Shown: in pieces, positions 35,862 to 48,180 of the stretch
How positions within the stretch are numbered: the stretch's first letter is position 1
Layout of the letters: each line of letters starts with the position of its first letter
Assembly (NCBI GenBank): GCA_016758905.1
Contig: JAEPQZ010000014.1
Coordinates: forward strand, 62,001-126,000
Length of the DNA: 64,000 bases
DNA from: Umbelopsis isabellina
Lineage: Eukaryota > Mucoromycota > Umbelopsidomycetes > Umbelopsidales > Umbelopsidaceae
Direction of reading: 5' to 3'
Position numbers and translations under genes: made by a program
Notes under the pieces: generated by a model
Database searches by the model: none
Seen by the model: the letters and a program-made list of their open reading frames with translations, nothing else
Told to the model about the DNA's origin: nothing

Positions 35862-35869
35862 TTTTTTTT
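35862..35869 (+). terminator. RNA polymerase III T-run terminator
   Basis: Eight consecutive T directly after the tRNA-Val discriminator base, the usual Pol III stop. Confidence 0.9.
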
Positions 35870-36491
35870 CGAATTTTTTTAATTTGAGCAGGAGGCGTAA
35901 ATAGGACTGTCGTTCTCTATTTTAGTCTCTGCTAATATCCCTGCAGACGAGTGAACTTCTCGTGAGGTTAATTGATCCCCTTTTATTCATATGTCTAATT
36001 CTCTTTTTATACCTTATCAATGTGACTGATTTTTAACAAAATGTTTAGACGTGACTATTCTAAAGAGGTGTCCAATATGACTCCGAACAAGTCATAGTCA
36101 CATTGGAGGACCGTCCTAAAAGTTAGGCCGACTGGTTGCTCGATATTCATACCGCAAGCATTAAATTTTGACCAGCAGTCTAATGTTAGTTTGGATAGGT
36201 ATTGAGTAATCCAGCCAATTAGTCTTATGTATCAAAAATGGGATACTAGGTGCCTTGAGCAAAAAGTTTTACGCTCTTGCAAGTTAATTTACCTACAAAA
36301 GTCGAGAGTCGTGAAAGACAACCATCATGACTGAAAGTTGTTTTCACGCCAACCTCAATTTTACCGACTCACAGAGGCTTCAGCTATGCTTCTCAAATGT
36401 GATACTACTGTAGTGAGCTAACACCTCCTTCCATACTTAAAACACATCACTGTAGCCAGGCAAACGTTGTAATTTATAACAATGTGGTTTA
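35870..36491. other. Region without a recognisable gene
   Basis: About 620 AT-rich bases after the tRNA. No open frame of note on either strand and no repeat that I could recognise. Confidence 0.35.
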
Positions 36492-36905
36492 TTAGTGTGG
36501 TTGTTGATTGATACCGTTCAATAATATACCTTGGAGTGCTGATGTCAAATCCGTTTGGGTTACCAAGGTACTATTCGTATCGACATGATTGTTGGCAGAG
36601 TATATGGCCTGGTATCTAGTGGAAAGATCTGTCTTGATCTTCTTGAAAGTGAACTCTTCTCTCGGGAGGGTAGCTGTGGCAGCCAAAGAAATAGTTACGG
36701 ATCTAGGGCCAATGGAAAATTTGTCATAGAAGATCTGAGCATTCAAGTCCTTGTAAATCAAGCCTTTGCCCTTCTGAAACGCAACTTGGTAGTAGTGAAC
36801 ACCGTTGATTATCACTGTGTCGTTGTAGCATACTTCGGGCATGACAGAGCAGCAGAACTCCTTGAACTCCTCTCGACTATTGATGGTATAAGTATTCTCG
36901 TTCAT
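36492..36905 (-). CDS. Unrecognised 137-residue ORF
   Basis: The minus strand holds an open frame with ATG at 36905 (MNENTYTINSREEFKEFCC) running to GILLNGINQQPH. It has even amino acid composition, no signal peptide or membrane helix, and segments such as CYNDTVIINGVHYYQVAFQK and IGPRSVTISLAATATLP that look like real beta-rich protein. I do not recognise the family. The frame stays open upstream without another ATG, so an upstream exon is possible. Decayed coding-like text on the same strand upstream suggests this is the surviving end of a longer gene or element. Confidence 0.4.
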   Translation of the reverse strand: MNENTYTINSREEFKEFCCSVMPEVCYNDTVIINGVHYYQVAFQKGKGLIYKDLNAQIFYDKFSIGPRSVTISLAATATLPREEFTFKKIKTDLSTRYQAIYSANNHVDTNSTLVTQTDLTSALQGILLNGINQQPH

Positions 36906-36989
36906 ATTACAGAAGTTGTTTGACTCGTGTGTGTCTCCAAACTCGAAGTATGAAATAAAGCAACAGAAAATGTACGTCCAAGGCACCTC

Positions 36990-37620
36990 TTTTTTTTATA
37001 TGCGGTTTTTCGTTACACACAATCCGTGTGATTCCTTCAAAGATGTGGTGCATTCGTTTGCCAAATTCAGCTCAAGCCCCATTTTTGCTAAGTGCGCAGC
37101 AGATTCCAGCACATGAAAAGTGTATTGTGATATCTCTTCTCAACTCTGGTTGCTGGGCCACAGATAGTGCTCAGCAAGTTTTGATCCAATAGATATGGCT
37201 CCTGATTGTCTAGAGATGCATTTCTTCTTCCATGGTCTGTCCTTGCCTATTGTCTCACATAAAAAATAATGTTACTGTATTTTCCTTGGTTATCAGTGTA
37301 CCAATTCAAGGTAAACCCTAGGTCCCTCTCCTTTGACAGTAACGTAAATTCGTCGATCTGTGATTGGAAAGCTTTGACATCCTTTTCCTTGAGACCGATC
37401 AAACGCTCTGTGGTCTGTTCACTTTCTCATGTAGCCTGCTGAGATTGCCATTTAAATAGGATTGAAATGCTTTTTCGGACGAATACAACAGTAAGCTTGT
37501 TAAAGTTGGATGATGTAGAAAAGTTATGCTTCCACAACACGATCATCTCGTTTCTTCTTTTTGGCCCAGGTAAATTAAAAATTAAAAAGAAATCTTTTCT
37601 CTGCAGATTAACCAATTTCG
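36990..37620 (-). pseudogene. Decayed coding-like sequence upstream of the unknown ORF
   Basis: Several minus-strand frames carry protein-like text (LKEKDVKAFQSQIDEFTLLS, DLGFTLNWYTDNQGKYSN, AGAISIGSKL-like, ESAAHLAKMGLELNLANEC), but no single frame or clean splice pattern connects them; it is broken in several places. It probably belonged with the ORF at 36492-36905. Family unknown; a mobile element origin is possible given the neighbouring fossils. Confidence 0.3.
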
Positions 37621-37900
37621 TCGACTTAGTGTAACCTGTTCGCTATCACCAGCCATACTGCGAACTGCCAGAAACATAGTCTATAAATAATGACCCAGCA
37701 AAACATCTACTAACCTTCCTTTCTCGGTAGTGCAATTTCGTTGCAAACTCACCGCTCTATTATGAAGCGGTGACATTTAGAGAAAGAAAGCAACGTAAAA
37801 AGAGGATATCTTTTAATATGTACTTTATCATGCAGCGATGAAAGAATAATAAGTACGAAGTGGGCCCAACTCCAAAAAGTCAGGATATAAATTAACTAGC

Positions 37901-40878
37901 TTATACGGATTTGAGCACCCAGCGTTGTCTGCCAGATCCATCGTCCTCACCAAACAAATCAACAAGGTTAGAGCTGTTTGAACAAGAAGCTGTGCTCAAG
38001 TAGAGATTGCATGTTGCACGTCCTCCATTTACCATAATGTTGTACTGGTTAGAGACACCAGGTACTGGAACGACAAGCCATTGTTGTCTGCCTGAACCTA
38101 TTAAGATAGCGATTAGTTAAGATTTCTAAATTGCATTAATTTTGTCGCTGGAAAAACCACCATACCATCATCAGATCCATAAAGATCAACAAGATCGGAT
38201 CCACAAGAAGCACTGCTCAAGAAAGTATCACAACCAGAACGACCTCCAGATACTTTAATGTTGTAGACGTTGGGTTTGCCGGAAACTAGAGAGAGGCTCC
38301 ATTTTTGTCTACCACTGCCTGCAATCAGAACCAAAATTAATATATGACGAGCCGAATAGAAATGATATATGAGACACTCACCATCGTCACTTCCATACAT
38401 GTCGACCAAATCGGTGCCACACGACGAAGAGCTCAAATATTGGTTACATCCACTTCTACCACCTCCTATTGTAACATCATATGTTCCTGCTGGGACGGGA
38501 GTAGGTGGAGTATATACAGTACCAGTGCCTGAACCAGATACTTCGGCAGCAAGCACAGCGAAATGCCCGCCGACAACTGGTCTGGCTGTGAAACCTTGGG
38601 TAGCGGCAGTACCACAATCGTACCAGTCAGAGAAAGGCACACGACTGGGAGTGTTTGCAAGATATTTGCTAAGGTCTGCAATGATATGGCTAGACAAAGT
38701 TGGGTTGGCTGAACCATAAGCAGCAGCAGTCCACATTTCCCAATCTTAAAAAATATAGTAAAGGATATGGTGAGATACAAAGATCCGCCTAGGGCATCAG
38801 TGTGTATCGAGGCTTACCGGACTTTGTATATGTGTGAGTTGAGACAAATGGAATACCATAGGTGGTCTCTTTTGTGAGATAGTAGTTGGCTTCCTCAGTG
38901 TAGATGCTAGCAGGAATGAGACCAAGCTTAAGAAGACGATCCTGAAGAGCGTTATACCTATGTTCGAAGCGGTCAAAATTTTTGAATACAGTGCAGATTT
39001 CTCATAGCTTTTGACATACTTGAATTCATAACCATCCTGAATATATTCCAACATAAGATGGGACTTATCAGAGCTTTGCGACAAATCTATCCATTCTGTA
39101 ATGTAGCTTTGGGAAGCGGTTGTGTAAACGCTTGTGTCGTTGGTATTACCGACCAATTTGGCGAGTTTAGCAAAAGCACCCATAGCCAAAATTCCCTTCA
39201 GAGCAAGTCCAGAGTTCAAAGTGGTTGTTCCAATGAAATCGTCAGTGGTAAGCTGATTGGTAGGTTGTAAAGTATTTTGGTAGAGATAGGTTGCCCACTT
39301 TGAAAGTGTGCTATAGTGAGCTTTGGCATATGCAGAAGCATTGGCTGAAGAAGTAGCTGGATTGAAGACATAGTTTGCCACCATAAAGATCATGTCTGCA
39401 GATTCTTCGAGAGGCTAAGGAGAAAATTTCACAAAAAATGCATAAATGACCAGCAATAATCATAAATACCACCACAATCAAAGACTTACCATATCTTCTT
39501 CATTACCGTCCGCATGACCGCTGGCAACGGGGTAGCTAGAACCAACATCGTGTTCGGAATAAGGCTTGGACCAATATCCATTTTCAACTTGATAGAAAAT
39601 AGGCTTCATCAAATAAGTTAAATAGGCAGGTTGGAGATAGTAGTATAGAGGGCTAGCGGGGAACATCACATCAACAGTATTAACATTGCCATCACTTGAA
39701 ATTTCCTTGAGGTAAGCATATGGATCGCTGGTGGAGCCAGAAAGTTCAGTAGCACCATAAGCTTGACGCAAGCTAAATGCTAGAATATCGGCGTGAGCTT
39801 GACCACCATTATTGTAGGCATCAGTAAGGATTTTAGTGTCGAGGGCATTGGCTCTTGACTGCGCAGTAGACAAATCACCATAGAAGAAGTTGATCATATC
39901 ATTAGCATTTGACCAGTAGTTCATCCAGTAGGCATTTGTTGCTGTGCCAAGGAACTTAATATTCTGTGGTCTAACATGGCCGACAACATATTCAACTGCA
40001 GCTGAGGTAGTAGAGGTAACAGTTCCGAGACTATAAGTAAAAGCGAAGACAGGCCAGTCACATTGCACGCATCTGAAATTGCCGTCATTTGTGTTGCCTA
40101 GAGTACCACTGGAAATAAATTGATTTCGGATGACTGTGTCTTGTCCAGAAGCATATTTTGCGCCGGTACCAGCAGCCAAGACTGCTTGACCCCAAGTTGG
40201 ATAATCAGAGTTTTCAGCAAATTGCGATTGCGTTGCCATTTGAGCCGCCCAAATATTGACGTTGCCATCCTTTGTCATAGACCAATTGATGTTCTGGGTA
40301 ACATCGTTTGAAGCCCATTCTCCAGAAATATCACTGTAGACTTGAACAGTATGGGAGTTTCCATCGTTTGAAGCTGCGGTAATCAGCATGTAAGACAAGG
40401 GGATCGACTGACGTTGAAGATCAGTATATTCAACGGGCGAGAGGAAAGTAACCACAACATTGACAGGACCAGCAGTCAATGTGAATATAGTCTGCGTGGG
40501 AGTCGTTACTACACTTTTTTGAGTTGCTCCCTTCAAACCTGTGATATTGGAGTTTGTAGAGGCAGCTCCCATAAATTCATAGGCGGTATTGTCGACGCGA
40601 ATTATACCTTCCCAGCCCTTTACCTTTCCGGTCCTTAATAATGAAGACAACACGAGTAAGCGCCATATACTTCTTGATATAGAGAAAAATTTTACTCACC
40701 AAAACGTGGGCCAGTTACCGGGGAGGTTGTTAGCAGGCAGCCATGTCGAGACATAAGGCTGGCGAACAGCCAGTGGATACGCAGGGCCACGGATGGTACT
40801 AGCATACTGGGCAACTGCAGAGACAGAAGCTACCAGACCACTGTAAAAGGCGAACCAGACAACCGTGTTCTTGAACAT
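37901..40878 (-). CDS. Secreted GtaA-type glutaminase (DUF4965/DUF5127/DUF1793) with C-terminal beta-trefoil
   Basis: About nine exons on the minus strand give roughly 850 residues. Signal peptide MFKNTVVWFAFYSGLVASVSA; then PAYPLAVRQPYVSTWLPANN, the hallmark start of glutaminase A family proteins (PaiPLAVRsPYLStW). The middle has WEGIIRVDNTAYEFMGA, GHVRPQNIKFLGTATNAYWM, FSLRQAYGATELSGS, LYYYLQPAYLTYLMKPIF, HDVGSSYPVASGH; the six-hairpin-like C half has LESADMIFM-type and WTAAAYGSANP. After a Pro-rich linker come three 45-residue repeats, each with GGR..C..YLS...C..LVD.YG.DDGSGRQ.W, that is QKW, QQW, QRW. Three QxW units make one ricin-B-like trefoil, a probable carbohydrate-binding domain. 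Family enzymes release glutamate from glutamine outside the cell. Confidence 0.85.
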
Positions 40879-42330
40879 GGTTTAAAATGAACCTCTTTCA
40901 GTAAAGTAACCTTTATGTAACGGGAAGTTGTCTTATATAGTGTTACAGAAAAAATTATCTGGAATTAAATGAAAATGACCATGTTTGATTTTCCATCACA
41001 GGTTATGCGCCTTTCCCGTCTGCGTCGGTAAAATATTAAGCGAAGTACATGTGTGAGAAACCTTTATTAGGTCACTATGCTCCACATGTGTAGTTGCCGC
41101 GGTAGAGCATAGACTCTTAGATCACATAATCAGTGATACACGAAAGGAGTATGGTAACATTTTTCTCATATTAAATACCTTACTTGGAAACTACTGTAAA
41201 ATGGGTACTTGTCCCTGAATGAACGCCACCGAGTAGCACATACATGAACTGGTGGGTAGCTTTGATTCTTTCGAAGGTTATAATATTAATGCATATAGAC
41301 CACCTTTGGCATCTGACCGGTGAAAGTACGAAAAGCCTTCCATCGTTCGTACAACAAAAGAAAATGATTGTCTGTGTAATAAGCAAAGATGGCTTTTGCC
41401 ATTGTTACCTGTGGATATATCGCCTGGCCTCTGCGTAGAATTATGTGGGGTAGAAAATAATATGAACACACAACAGCTGTGCCTCACTGTGGACTCTCCT
41501 TACCTAAGCTGGGCATCCACGGCCTTTACATTATAACAACCGCCACATGAACTTCATTGATCAAAAGCGGGACAAGCCAATGAAAGGGTATGTAGTGGAA
41601 GTCATGTTTCTCATAAGTTGAGTAATATTAAGAGTCCACTGCCGAGGAATCAAGCCAATGGAAGCCAAACTATTGGCCAGGTACGAGTCACGAACATATG
41701 TTCTTGACTGTACCACCGCATTTTCGTCGTACAATTTCCAACCTCCATTACCTAACTATCCCGAACCTTTAAAATGAAATCACGCACTACCAGACGCCAC
41801 TGAGCCGTTGAAATGTAAGGATACATTGAAGTGGACTATCAGTGACGGGCTTTGTCAGCTCGTTTGCAGGAACGTAGGCGGTCGCATACTGTAACATATC
41901 ATAAAAGAAAACTAGTAATCAATATCCCTAGCATATTGGCAGCAGACAGTTTTGAGAAAAGACTAGACTATGCTTATTCTGTCAGGTACGATGGATATAA
42001 CCAACATAGTACCTCAAGGACAGCAGCTTTCGTTGGATAAATTCTTTTTTAAAACCCCTTTTTTGATGAAATAAAGTCAATACTTGGTGCGTCAGCCATG
42101 CTTTCGTAGATTATATTAAAGTTTTAAACGGCTAAGGTTATCAATATCAAATCACGTAGTGTGAATGAAATCACGTATTCTGAAAGATTTGACTAACTGT
42201 CCTCCACACTAGCATTTAAAATTTGCGTTATTGTATAGGCAACAAACAGGCTCCGATGACTCAAAGTGGCATTTGAATTTTTATTTTTTTTTGGGTTCGG
42301 GAAGGTACAATTGCATTACATTAAGTAAAC
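40879..42330. other. 1.45 kb intergenic region
   Basis: Lies between two divergent genes. No open frame over about 70 codons and no RNA gene recognised. It must contain both promoters. Confidence 0.4.
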
Positions 42331-43232
42331 ATGGCTGACAAATGTCCTGTTGACCACACCCAATATCAGAAGACGACTACGACCACAAACCAGGAATCCA
42401 AATGTCCTGTGGATCACAAGAGTGTCGACCACTCTGCAGCTGGTGAGGATGCAAAATGCCCTGTAGATCCTTCAGCCTATAAGCACTTTTTGCCACAACC
42501 TACAAATGCAGCCGAGGGATGTCAGTCAGACGTTATCAATGCTGCAAATAACATGCCAACACTCTCTCAACAACCCGCACAAGGACAAAAGATGAAATTA
42601 GGTGTCGACCGAGAGGTCTCGACCATCCCCAAGAGTGGCGATCCGAATGAAAAAATATGGGTATATCCATCGGAGCAAATGTTTTTCAATGCCATGAGGA
42701 GGAAGAATTGGGACCCGAAGGAGAAGGATATGACCGTGGTTGTTCCTATCCACAATGCTGTAAACGAGCAAGCGTGGCAAAAGATTTTGGAATGGGAAAA
42801 GCTTCATGAAACGTAGGTATTGAAGCAATTGCTTAAATGCAAATTGATCACAAGTACTAAAGCATTACTTGCTTACCAGATCTTGTGGCCAACCAAAACT
42901 TGTCAAGTTCCAGGGAAAGCCAAAAGATATTACACCCAAGGCTCGCATACGGTCATGGTTTGGGTAAGTGTTTTTGTGAGAACTCATTGAACAGATTGTG
43001 AACATGGTATATTGAGTCATCATATAGATACAAACTTCCATTTGATCGTCATGACTGGGTTGTTGACCGGTGTGGTGAGCAAGTCACATATGTTATCGAT
43101 TTCTATTCAGGCAAACCCAATCCAATGGTGCCTGGATCGGTCAGTTTTTTCTTGGATGTTCGTCCTGCTGTGAGCCCATCAGGAATTTGGGATCGCATAA
43201 GAATGTCTTTTGACAAAGGCGCTTGGTTATAA
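42331..43232 (+). CDS. Holocytochrome c synthase (cytochrome c heme lyase)
   Basis: Three exons (42331-42812, 42880-42963, 43028-43232) give about 255 residues. The N-terminus carries three CPVD motifs (KCPVDH, KCPVDH, KCPVDP), the heme-binding CP repeats of this family. The catalytic region follows: [75 protein letters not shown] (with the essential His), [20 protein letters not shown]. The enzyme sits in the mitochondrial intermembrane space and attaches heme to apocytochrome c. Fungi may have separate c and c1 lyases; which one this is cannot be decided here. Confidence 0.94.
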
Positions 43233-44394
43233 ATAAGGATAAAGTGGTTGATTGTAAAAGCATCATTATTCCATTTAGAGAACATAAATAAAAATATTGT
43301 ATATCAGCTCTTGGCAAAAAAAATTAATGTGAATGGTCCCTGATATTTTACAAAAGGAGAAACACCCTCGGATCGCTGCCTCATTTATGGTAATTAGCAC
43401 GCGAGGAGAACCACAACATGCTAATCGGTGGATTGAATAGTCTTAATTATCATAGATGGTAATACGTTTTGTAAATTGCATGCAACATACGTAAGTATAA
43501 TTAACAAATTTCTTGCATAAGAAGATAATCTCAGCGCTGTAATGCCTTAATAGCTCTAAATATCTTGCACAATCTTAATTGAAATATCATATGGAGATGC
43601 TATATGCAATAAGGGCAATTATATTAAACTTTGAATTGAGTACTTTATCTGAAATGTTGTAAACACGCGTCGGGGCTGAATTGTTAAGAAAACTGGGTAA
43701 CCATTGTTCATTGTCTAAGTTCTTGGATGAGTACTCTCAAGTTGACTGTCAGTTTAGTGTCTTTCTAGGCTCAAAATTATTCACGGCACGACGTGTTATA
43801 GCTCGGGTTTATCTGATGAAATATGCTTACTTTCTATCATACGGTAGTAGTACGAGCAGACTGCACTCAAACATCTGTTCCGAATGCTGTCTAGGTGCAA
43901 TCTGTTGATATGTTCTTTTCCTCCTTTTGGTACATAGCTCAATTGAAAAATTGCAATTGCTTCCAGCTTAATCAGAAGCAGGATACATTCTAGGGGTGCG
44001 TGTCTGTATCACTTTCCGCTAGCTGGCTCACGCATTCACAATATTACCATTAATGTAAAGGTTTACATTGTTATCCGATAGCTTTTTGTCATGGATATGC
44101 TACTGTAAATTATGGATTAGTTAAAAGCGTTTGGCCCGTCATTATTTCTGAAGAAACAAACAGCTATTTGACAAACCATTTTGAGATAGGTGAAAAAATG
44201 CGTGTAAGCATGCACTCACTTGGCGACACAACAAAGGGGTAAAGTTTTTCAGACTGTTCGTTGCAATCACAAATGAATGTTTTGCATATTGTTTATAGGG
44301 AGCTAATTAAATCTTCATGGACATCTTCCGTGGTGTTATTTAAAGCAATGGTTAAGAACTCAATTTTTCATTCAAGTTACGAAACATTGCTCAA
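43233..44394. other. 1.2 kb intergenic region
   Basis: No convincing gene; the longest frame (75 codons near 43681) lacks any motif. The last 60 bases before the next start include TTATTTAAAGC, a possible TATA-like box. Confidence 0.35.
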
Positions 44395-45438
44395 ATGAAG
44401 TTCACAACATCACTTTTCATCTGCTCAGCTGTTGCATTCAGTGCCATTAATGCTGTCCCTATGGAGGGAAAAAAGGCTGTCGCTGTAGAAGTTGTAGCTA
44501 AAGCTGTTGGAGCTGAGCAACAACTTTGGTCCTCAAAGAAAAGCAAGGGCAAAGGTGAAGATGAAGATGAGGGAAGAAGAAAGGAGTGCGAAAACCAGTT
44601 GGTAACCATCCAACTTGCTGATAACGCCACTGTTCAGATTCCTTGCAGAGCCAATGCATTTGATCTGAGCGACAAATGTCTCGCAACCGCTGCCAATCCT
44701 TCTGCTTTCTCGTCGAGATTAGCTAAGGCCAAGGGTGGCAGGCAACAGCTTTGGTCCGAAGATAATGATGATGATAAACATGACCATGATGACGATAAAC
44801 ATGATCATGACCATAAACATGATGATGAAGATAAGCACGACCACGATCATGACCACGATGGTGAAGGTCTTGACTGTGAAGATCAAACAGTTGCTATCAA
44901 ATTTGGCAACAGTACATATGAGGTTCCTTGTTTCAGCAACTCTATTGTTGATGTTAGCCAGCCTTGTCTTGAGTTCATCCTTCTCTCTTTACCCAATCCT
45001 GATCCTTCTGTATCATCTGCCGTGGAGACTGCTACAACTGGAACTACTGATCCCACTGGAACCACTGCAGTCCCTCCTACTCCTTCTGCAGATCCTTCTT
45101 CTGTAACTTCCGGAGCTCCATCTTCTGCTGCATCTTCTGTTGCATCTTCTGCTGCATCTTCTGCTGCAACTACTACCGTCACATCAGCAATCCTTACTAC
45201 CACTGAGGAAACCACTGTCACGGACGCCACTACCATCACATCAGCAATTCTTACTACCACTGAGGAAACCACCATCACGGAAGCCTCTACTACCATCACA
45301 TCAGCAATTCTTACTACCACTGAGGAAACCACCATCACGGATGCCACTACCATCACATCAGCTGATCTTACTACCACTGAGGAAACCACCATCACGGAGA
45401 CCACTACCCCCACAACAGCACCTACTGCAGGACCATAA
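44395..45438 (+). CDS. Secreted repetitive protein with His/Asp-rich block and Thr/Ser-rich tandem repeats
   Basis: A single-exon gene of 347 residues. The signal peptide is MKFTTSLFICSAVAFSAINA. Two related modules follow, each with QQLWS, an acidic low-complexity run, then CE.Q.V.I......V.PC......LS..CL: first about residues 42-102, second about 118-190. The second acidic run is an extended HD block (DKHDHDDDKHDHD) that could bind metal ions. The C half is Ser/Thr-rich and ends in four tandem 19-20 residue units (TTITSAILTTTEETTITDA). Four conserved cysteines suggest each module is a small disulfide domain. No GPI site is visible. Function unknown; a wall or secreted surface protein is the reasonable guess. 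Confidence 0.75.
   Translation: MKFTTSLFICSAVAFSAINAVPMEGKKAVAVEVVAKAVGAEQQLWSSKKSKGKGEDEDEGRRKECENQLVTIQLADNATVQIPCRANAFDLSDKCLATAANPSAFSSRLAKAKGGRQQLWSEDNDDDKHDHDDDKHDHDHKHDDEDKHDHDHDHDGEGLDCEDQTVAIKFGNSTYEVPCFSNSIVDVSQPCLEFILLSLPNPDPSVSSAVETATTGTTDPTGTTAVPPTPSADPSSVTSGAPSSAASSVASSAASSAATTTVTSAILTTTEETTVTDATTITSAILTTTEETTITEASTTITSAILTTTEETTITDATTITSADLTTTEETTITETTTPTTAPTAGP
45172..45402 (+). repeat. Coding minisatellite, four units of 57-60 bases
   Basis: Units begin ACTACC(G/A)TCACATCAGC and run 57, 60, 57 and 57 bases with few differences, all in frame with the secreted protein. The high similarity at silent positions suggests recent duplication and likely length variation. Confidence 0.85.
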
Positions 45439-45760
45439 ACTGTTTACTGACCCGGTTGCCTGTCCACACCAAATTTTTTGGCAAGCCATCATATTAGAAA
45501 ATATTTACAAATAATCGACTTGCTCATGATTGCATATAATAGCTCAATTTCTCGCCTATAACGAAATTAAAAATGCATACTTCTACTCAATATTTGAATG
45601 AACCATGGATACATTGAATCGCTTTTAAGAATAAGAACATAAAGCAGTCAGAACTATTGGCGGAATTTATAATTTCATTCTGTGACTGTCTATATTTTTT
45701 TCTTTGAAAGGACGGCCAGCCTTTGACCGAAAATCTTGATACTATAGATCATAACTCCTC
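45439..45760. other. Intergenic region upstream of UTP7
   Basis: 322 bases; nothing recognised beyond the expected 3' flank and promoter. Confidence 0.4.
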
Positions 45761-47924
45761 ATGGCGAAGAAAGACAATAAGTCTCAGGAAGAGCACGATC
45801 CTAACTTGGAAAAGCTCCCAAAGTACACAAGAGGGACTCCAGTATCGTATGGTGTAAGTTGCCGCTTTGATATGGGCCCTGATTCATCTCTTAAAACCTA
45901 ACATTGTTATTTGTATATTTTAGCACATTAAAGACAAAAAGTTGAAGGGCAACATTAAAAAGTCTGAGAAAAAGTTTCGAGATGCTGCATATTCAGCTGC
46001 TAGGTTAGAAATGCTTCAGACCGAGGAAGCTGGTTTTCTGGAAGCTGAAGGCATGGAAAAGACATACAAATTTCGACAGGATGAATTGGCACAAAATGTC
46101 GATATGAATACCTCAAAAAAGGTATGTTCTCAAGTACAGACGACAATGTTATTCATTTTTCTCACATATTCTGCAGATCTTTGATCTCAATTTGCCCGAC
46201 TATGGACCTTATTCCGTTGATTATACCCGCAATGGAAGGTGAGGATCAGTATTTCTTTGTGCATTTAGTTTGAGTATATTTAACTGAATTGTACCCAAAG
46301 ACATTTGTTGATTGGAGGAAAGAAAGGCCATATTGCTTCCTTTGACTGGCAGAGTGGAAAATTGGGCTTTGAAACACATGTCAAAGAGACTGTTCGCGAT
46401 GTTCAGTAAGTTTAGCTCCAACCATTGATTGAGTTCAGGTTGCACCCACCCGGCTGACTCTGAGTGAATTTTATAGTTGGCTACACAACGAAACATTGTT
46501 GGCAGTTGCGCAAAAGAAATATGTCTATATCTACGACAATACCGGCCTTGAAGTACATCGACTTAAAAACCATATCGAAGTCAATAAGCTTGATTTCTTG
46601 CCATATCACTACTTGCTCGCTTCAGTTGTAAGTTGACATCAATTGAACATGCTTAGTTTCGCAGATTACTTACACAGTCGACAACAGGGTAATGCTGGAT
46701 ATCTCAAATATCAAGATACCTCCACTGGTCAGCTTGTAGCAGAACATCGAACTAAGCTAGGAGCATGCCATGTCATGGCTCAGAACCCTAACAACGGTAT
46801 CATGCATTTAGGACATGCGAATGGAACTGTAACATTGTGGTCACCTACTATGACTACTCCACTAGTAAAGATGCTTGTTCATCGTGGTCCTGTGCAAGCT
46901 TTGGCTGTTGATCGTGGCGGTAATTATATGGCGACATCAGGTTTGGATGGGCAACTCAAGATATGGGATGTCAGAAATTACAAGGTCGTCCAAGAATATT
47001 ACACACCCACACCTGCCTCTTCACTTTCTATATCACAAATGGGTCTTTTGGCTGTTGGCTGGGGTCCTCATATTTCTGTAAGTTGACGCTCGCATACTGA
47101 TATATCATAAGTGACAACGTGCTAAGAATTATTTGTAATTAGGTTTGGAAGGATGCATTCAAGACTAAGCAGAAGTCGCCATACATGACCCATCTGCAAC
47201 CATCTTCTGCTATACATGATGTAAACTTTGTTCCTTTTGATGATGTGCTTGGTTTTGGACATGGAAAGGGTATTTCTAGCATAGTTGTACCAGGTATGTA
47301 CATTAACTCTATGTGATATCATGTTTGGAACGATTGATAACTGATTACTCTTTTCTCAGGATCTGGAGAGCCCAACTTTGACAGTTTGGAAGCCAATGTC
47401 TTCCAAACCAAGAAACAAAGACAGGAGATGGAGGTTCACAGTTTGCTGGATAAGGTATGTTGCAATATCCGTTCTTTGGTCTACACACAGCCACGTCCTT
47501 ATGTATTTTTTTTTCTAGTTGCAACCTTCTATGATAACCTTGGATCCAACCGTTGTTGGTAAATTTGATCGTGGTTCCAAGGAAGTGATAGCCAAGGAAC
47601 GAAAGGAAGATTGGGAGAAGGCACATCCGAAAGAGCAAGCGGAGCTTCGTAACAAGGCTCGTGGCAAGAACTCATCTCTGCGACGATTCCTTCGCAAGAA
47701 GCAAAAGAATGTCATTGATCAACGAAAGGTAAGCAAACTTGGGTAGTGTAATACATCTAACGTCGTCCTTTACTTATGCTTTGTTTGTGAAGCTTGATGC
47801 TGAAGCCAAGTTGGAAAAGGAAAAACTCATTCGAGTTAAGCGAGCAAGAGGCGAAGTTGAAGAGGGCGAGAAGCCTTTCACAGCTTTGGATATCTTTGGT
47901 GGAAAGAAAGCCAAACTTACTTAA
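45761..47924 (+). CDS. UTP7: U3 snoRNP protein UTP7 (WDR46/BING4 family)
   Basis: About ten short exons give roughly 520 residues. Order: basic N-terminus ([32 protein letters not shown]), then WD40 text ([105 protein letters not shown]), then the diagnostic BING4 C-terminal domain ([73 protein letters not shown]). This is the complete small-subunit processome factor acting in the nucleolus. The end is a basic KKAKLT tail. Confidence 0.93.
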
Positions 47925-48180
47925 ATTAGTCTTGTTTCTCGCATACCTCCATCATAGCATTCTGTTTCAACAAATTGATTCGTTTCTTTCACGCACTTTA
48001 GAATTGTACATTATTGTGGCCACCAGAATATTAAAAACAAACAAATCATAAATTATATTATATATCTTATTTTTAAACAGTTGCGGGACGTATACTAAAA
48101 GCTGAAAAATGGGGTTTGGACATGACAGTGGAATTGATTGGGAGTTTACGAATGTGTGGATAGAGGCGAAGGGGATGAGT

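Noticed and set aside
44883-45413. 176-codon Val-rich minus-strand frame
   Set aside because: Antisense of the Thr-rich tandem repeats in the secreted protein gene.
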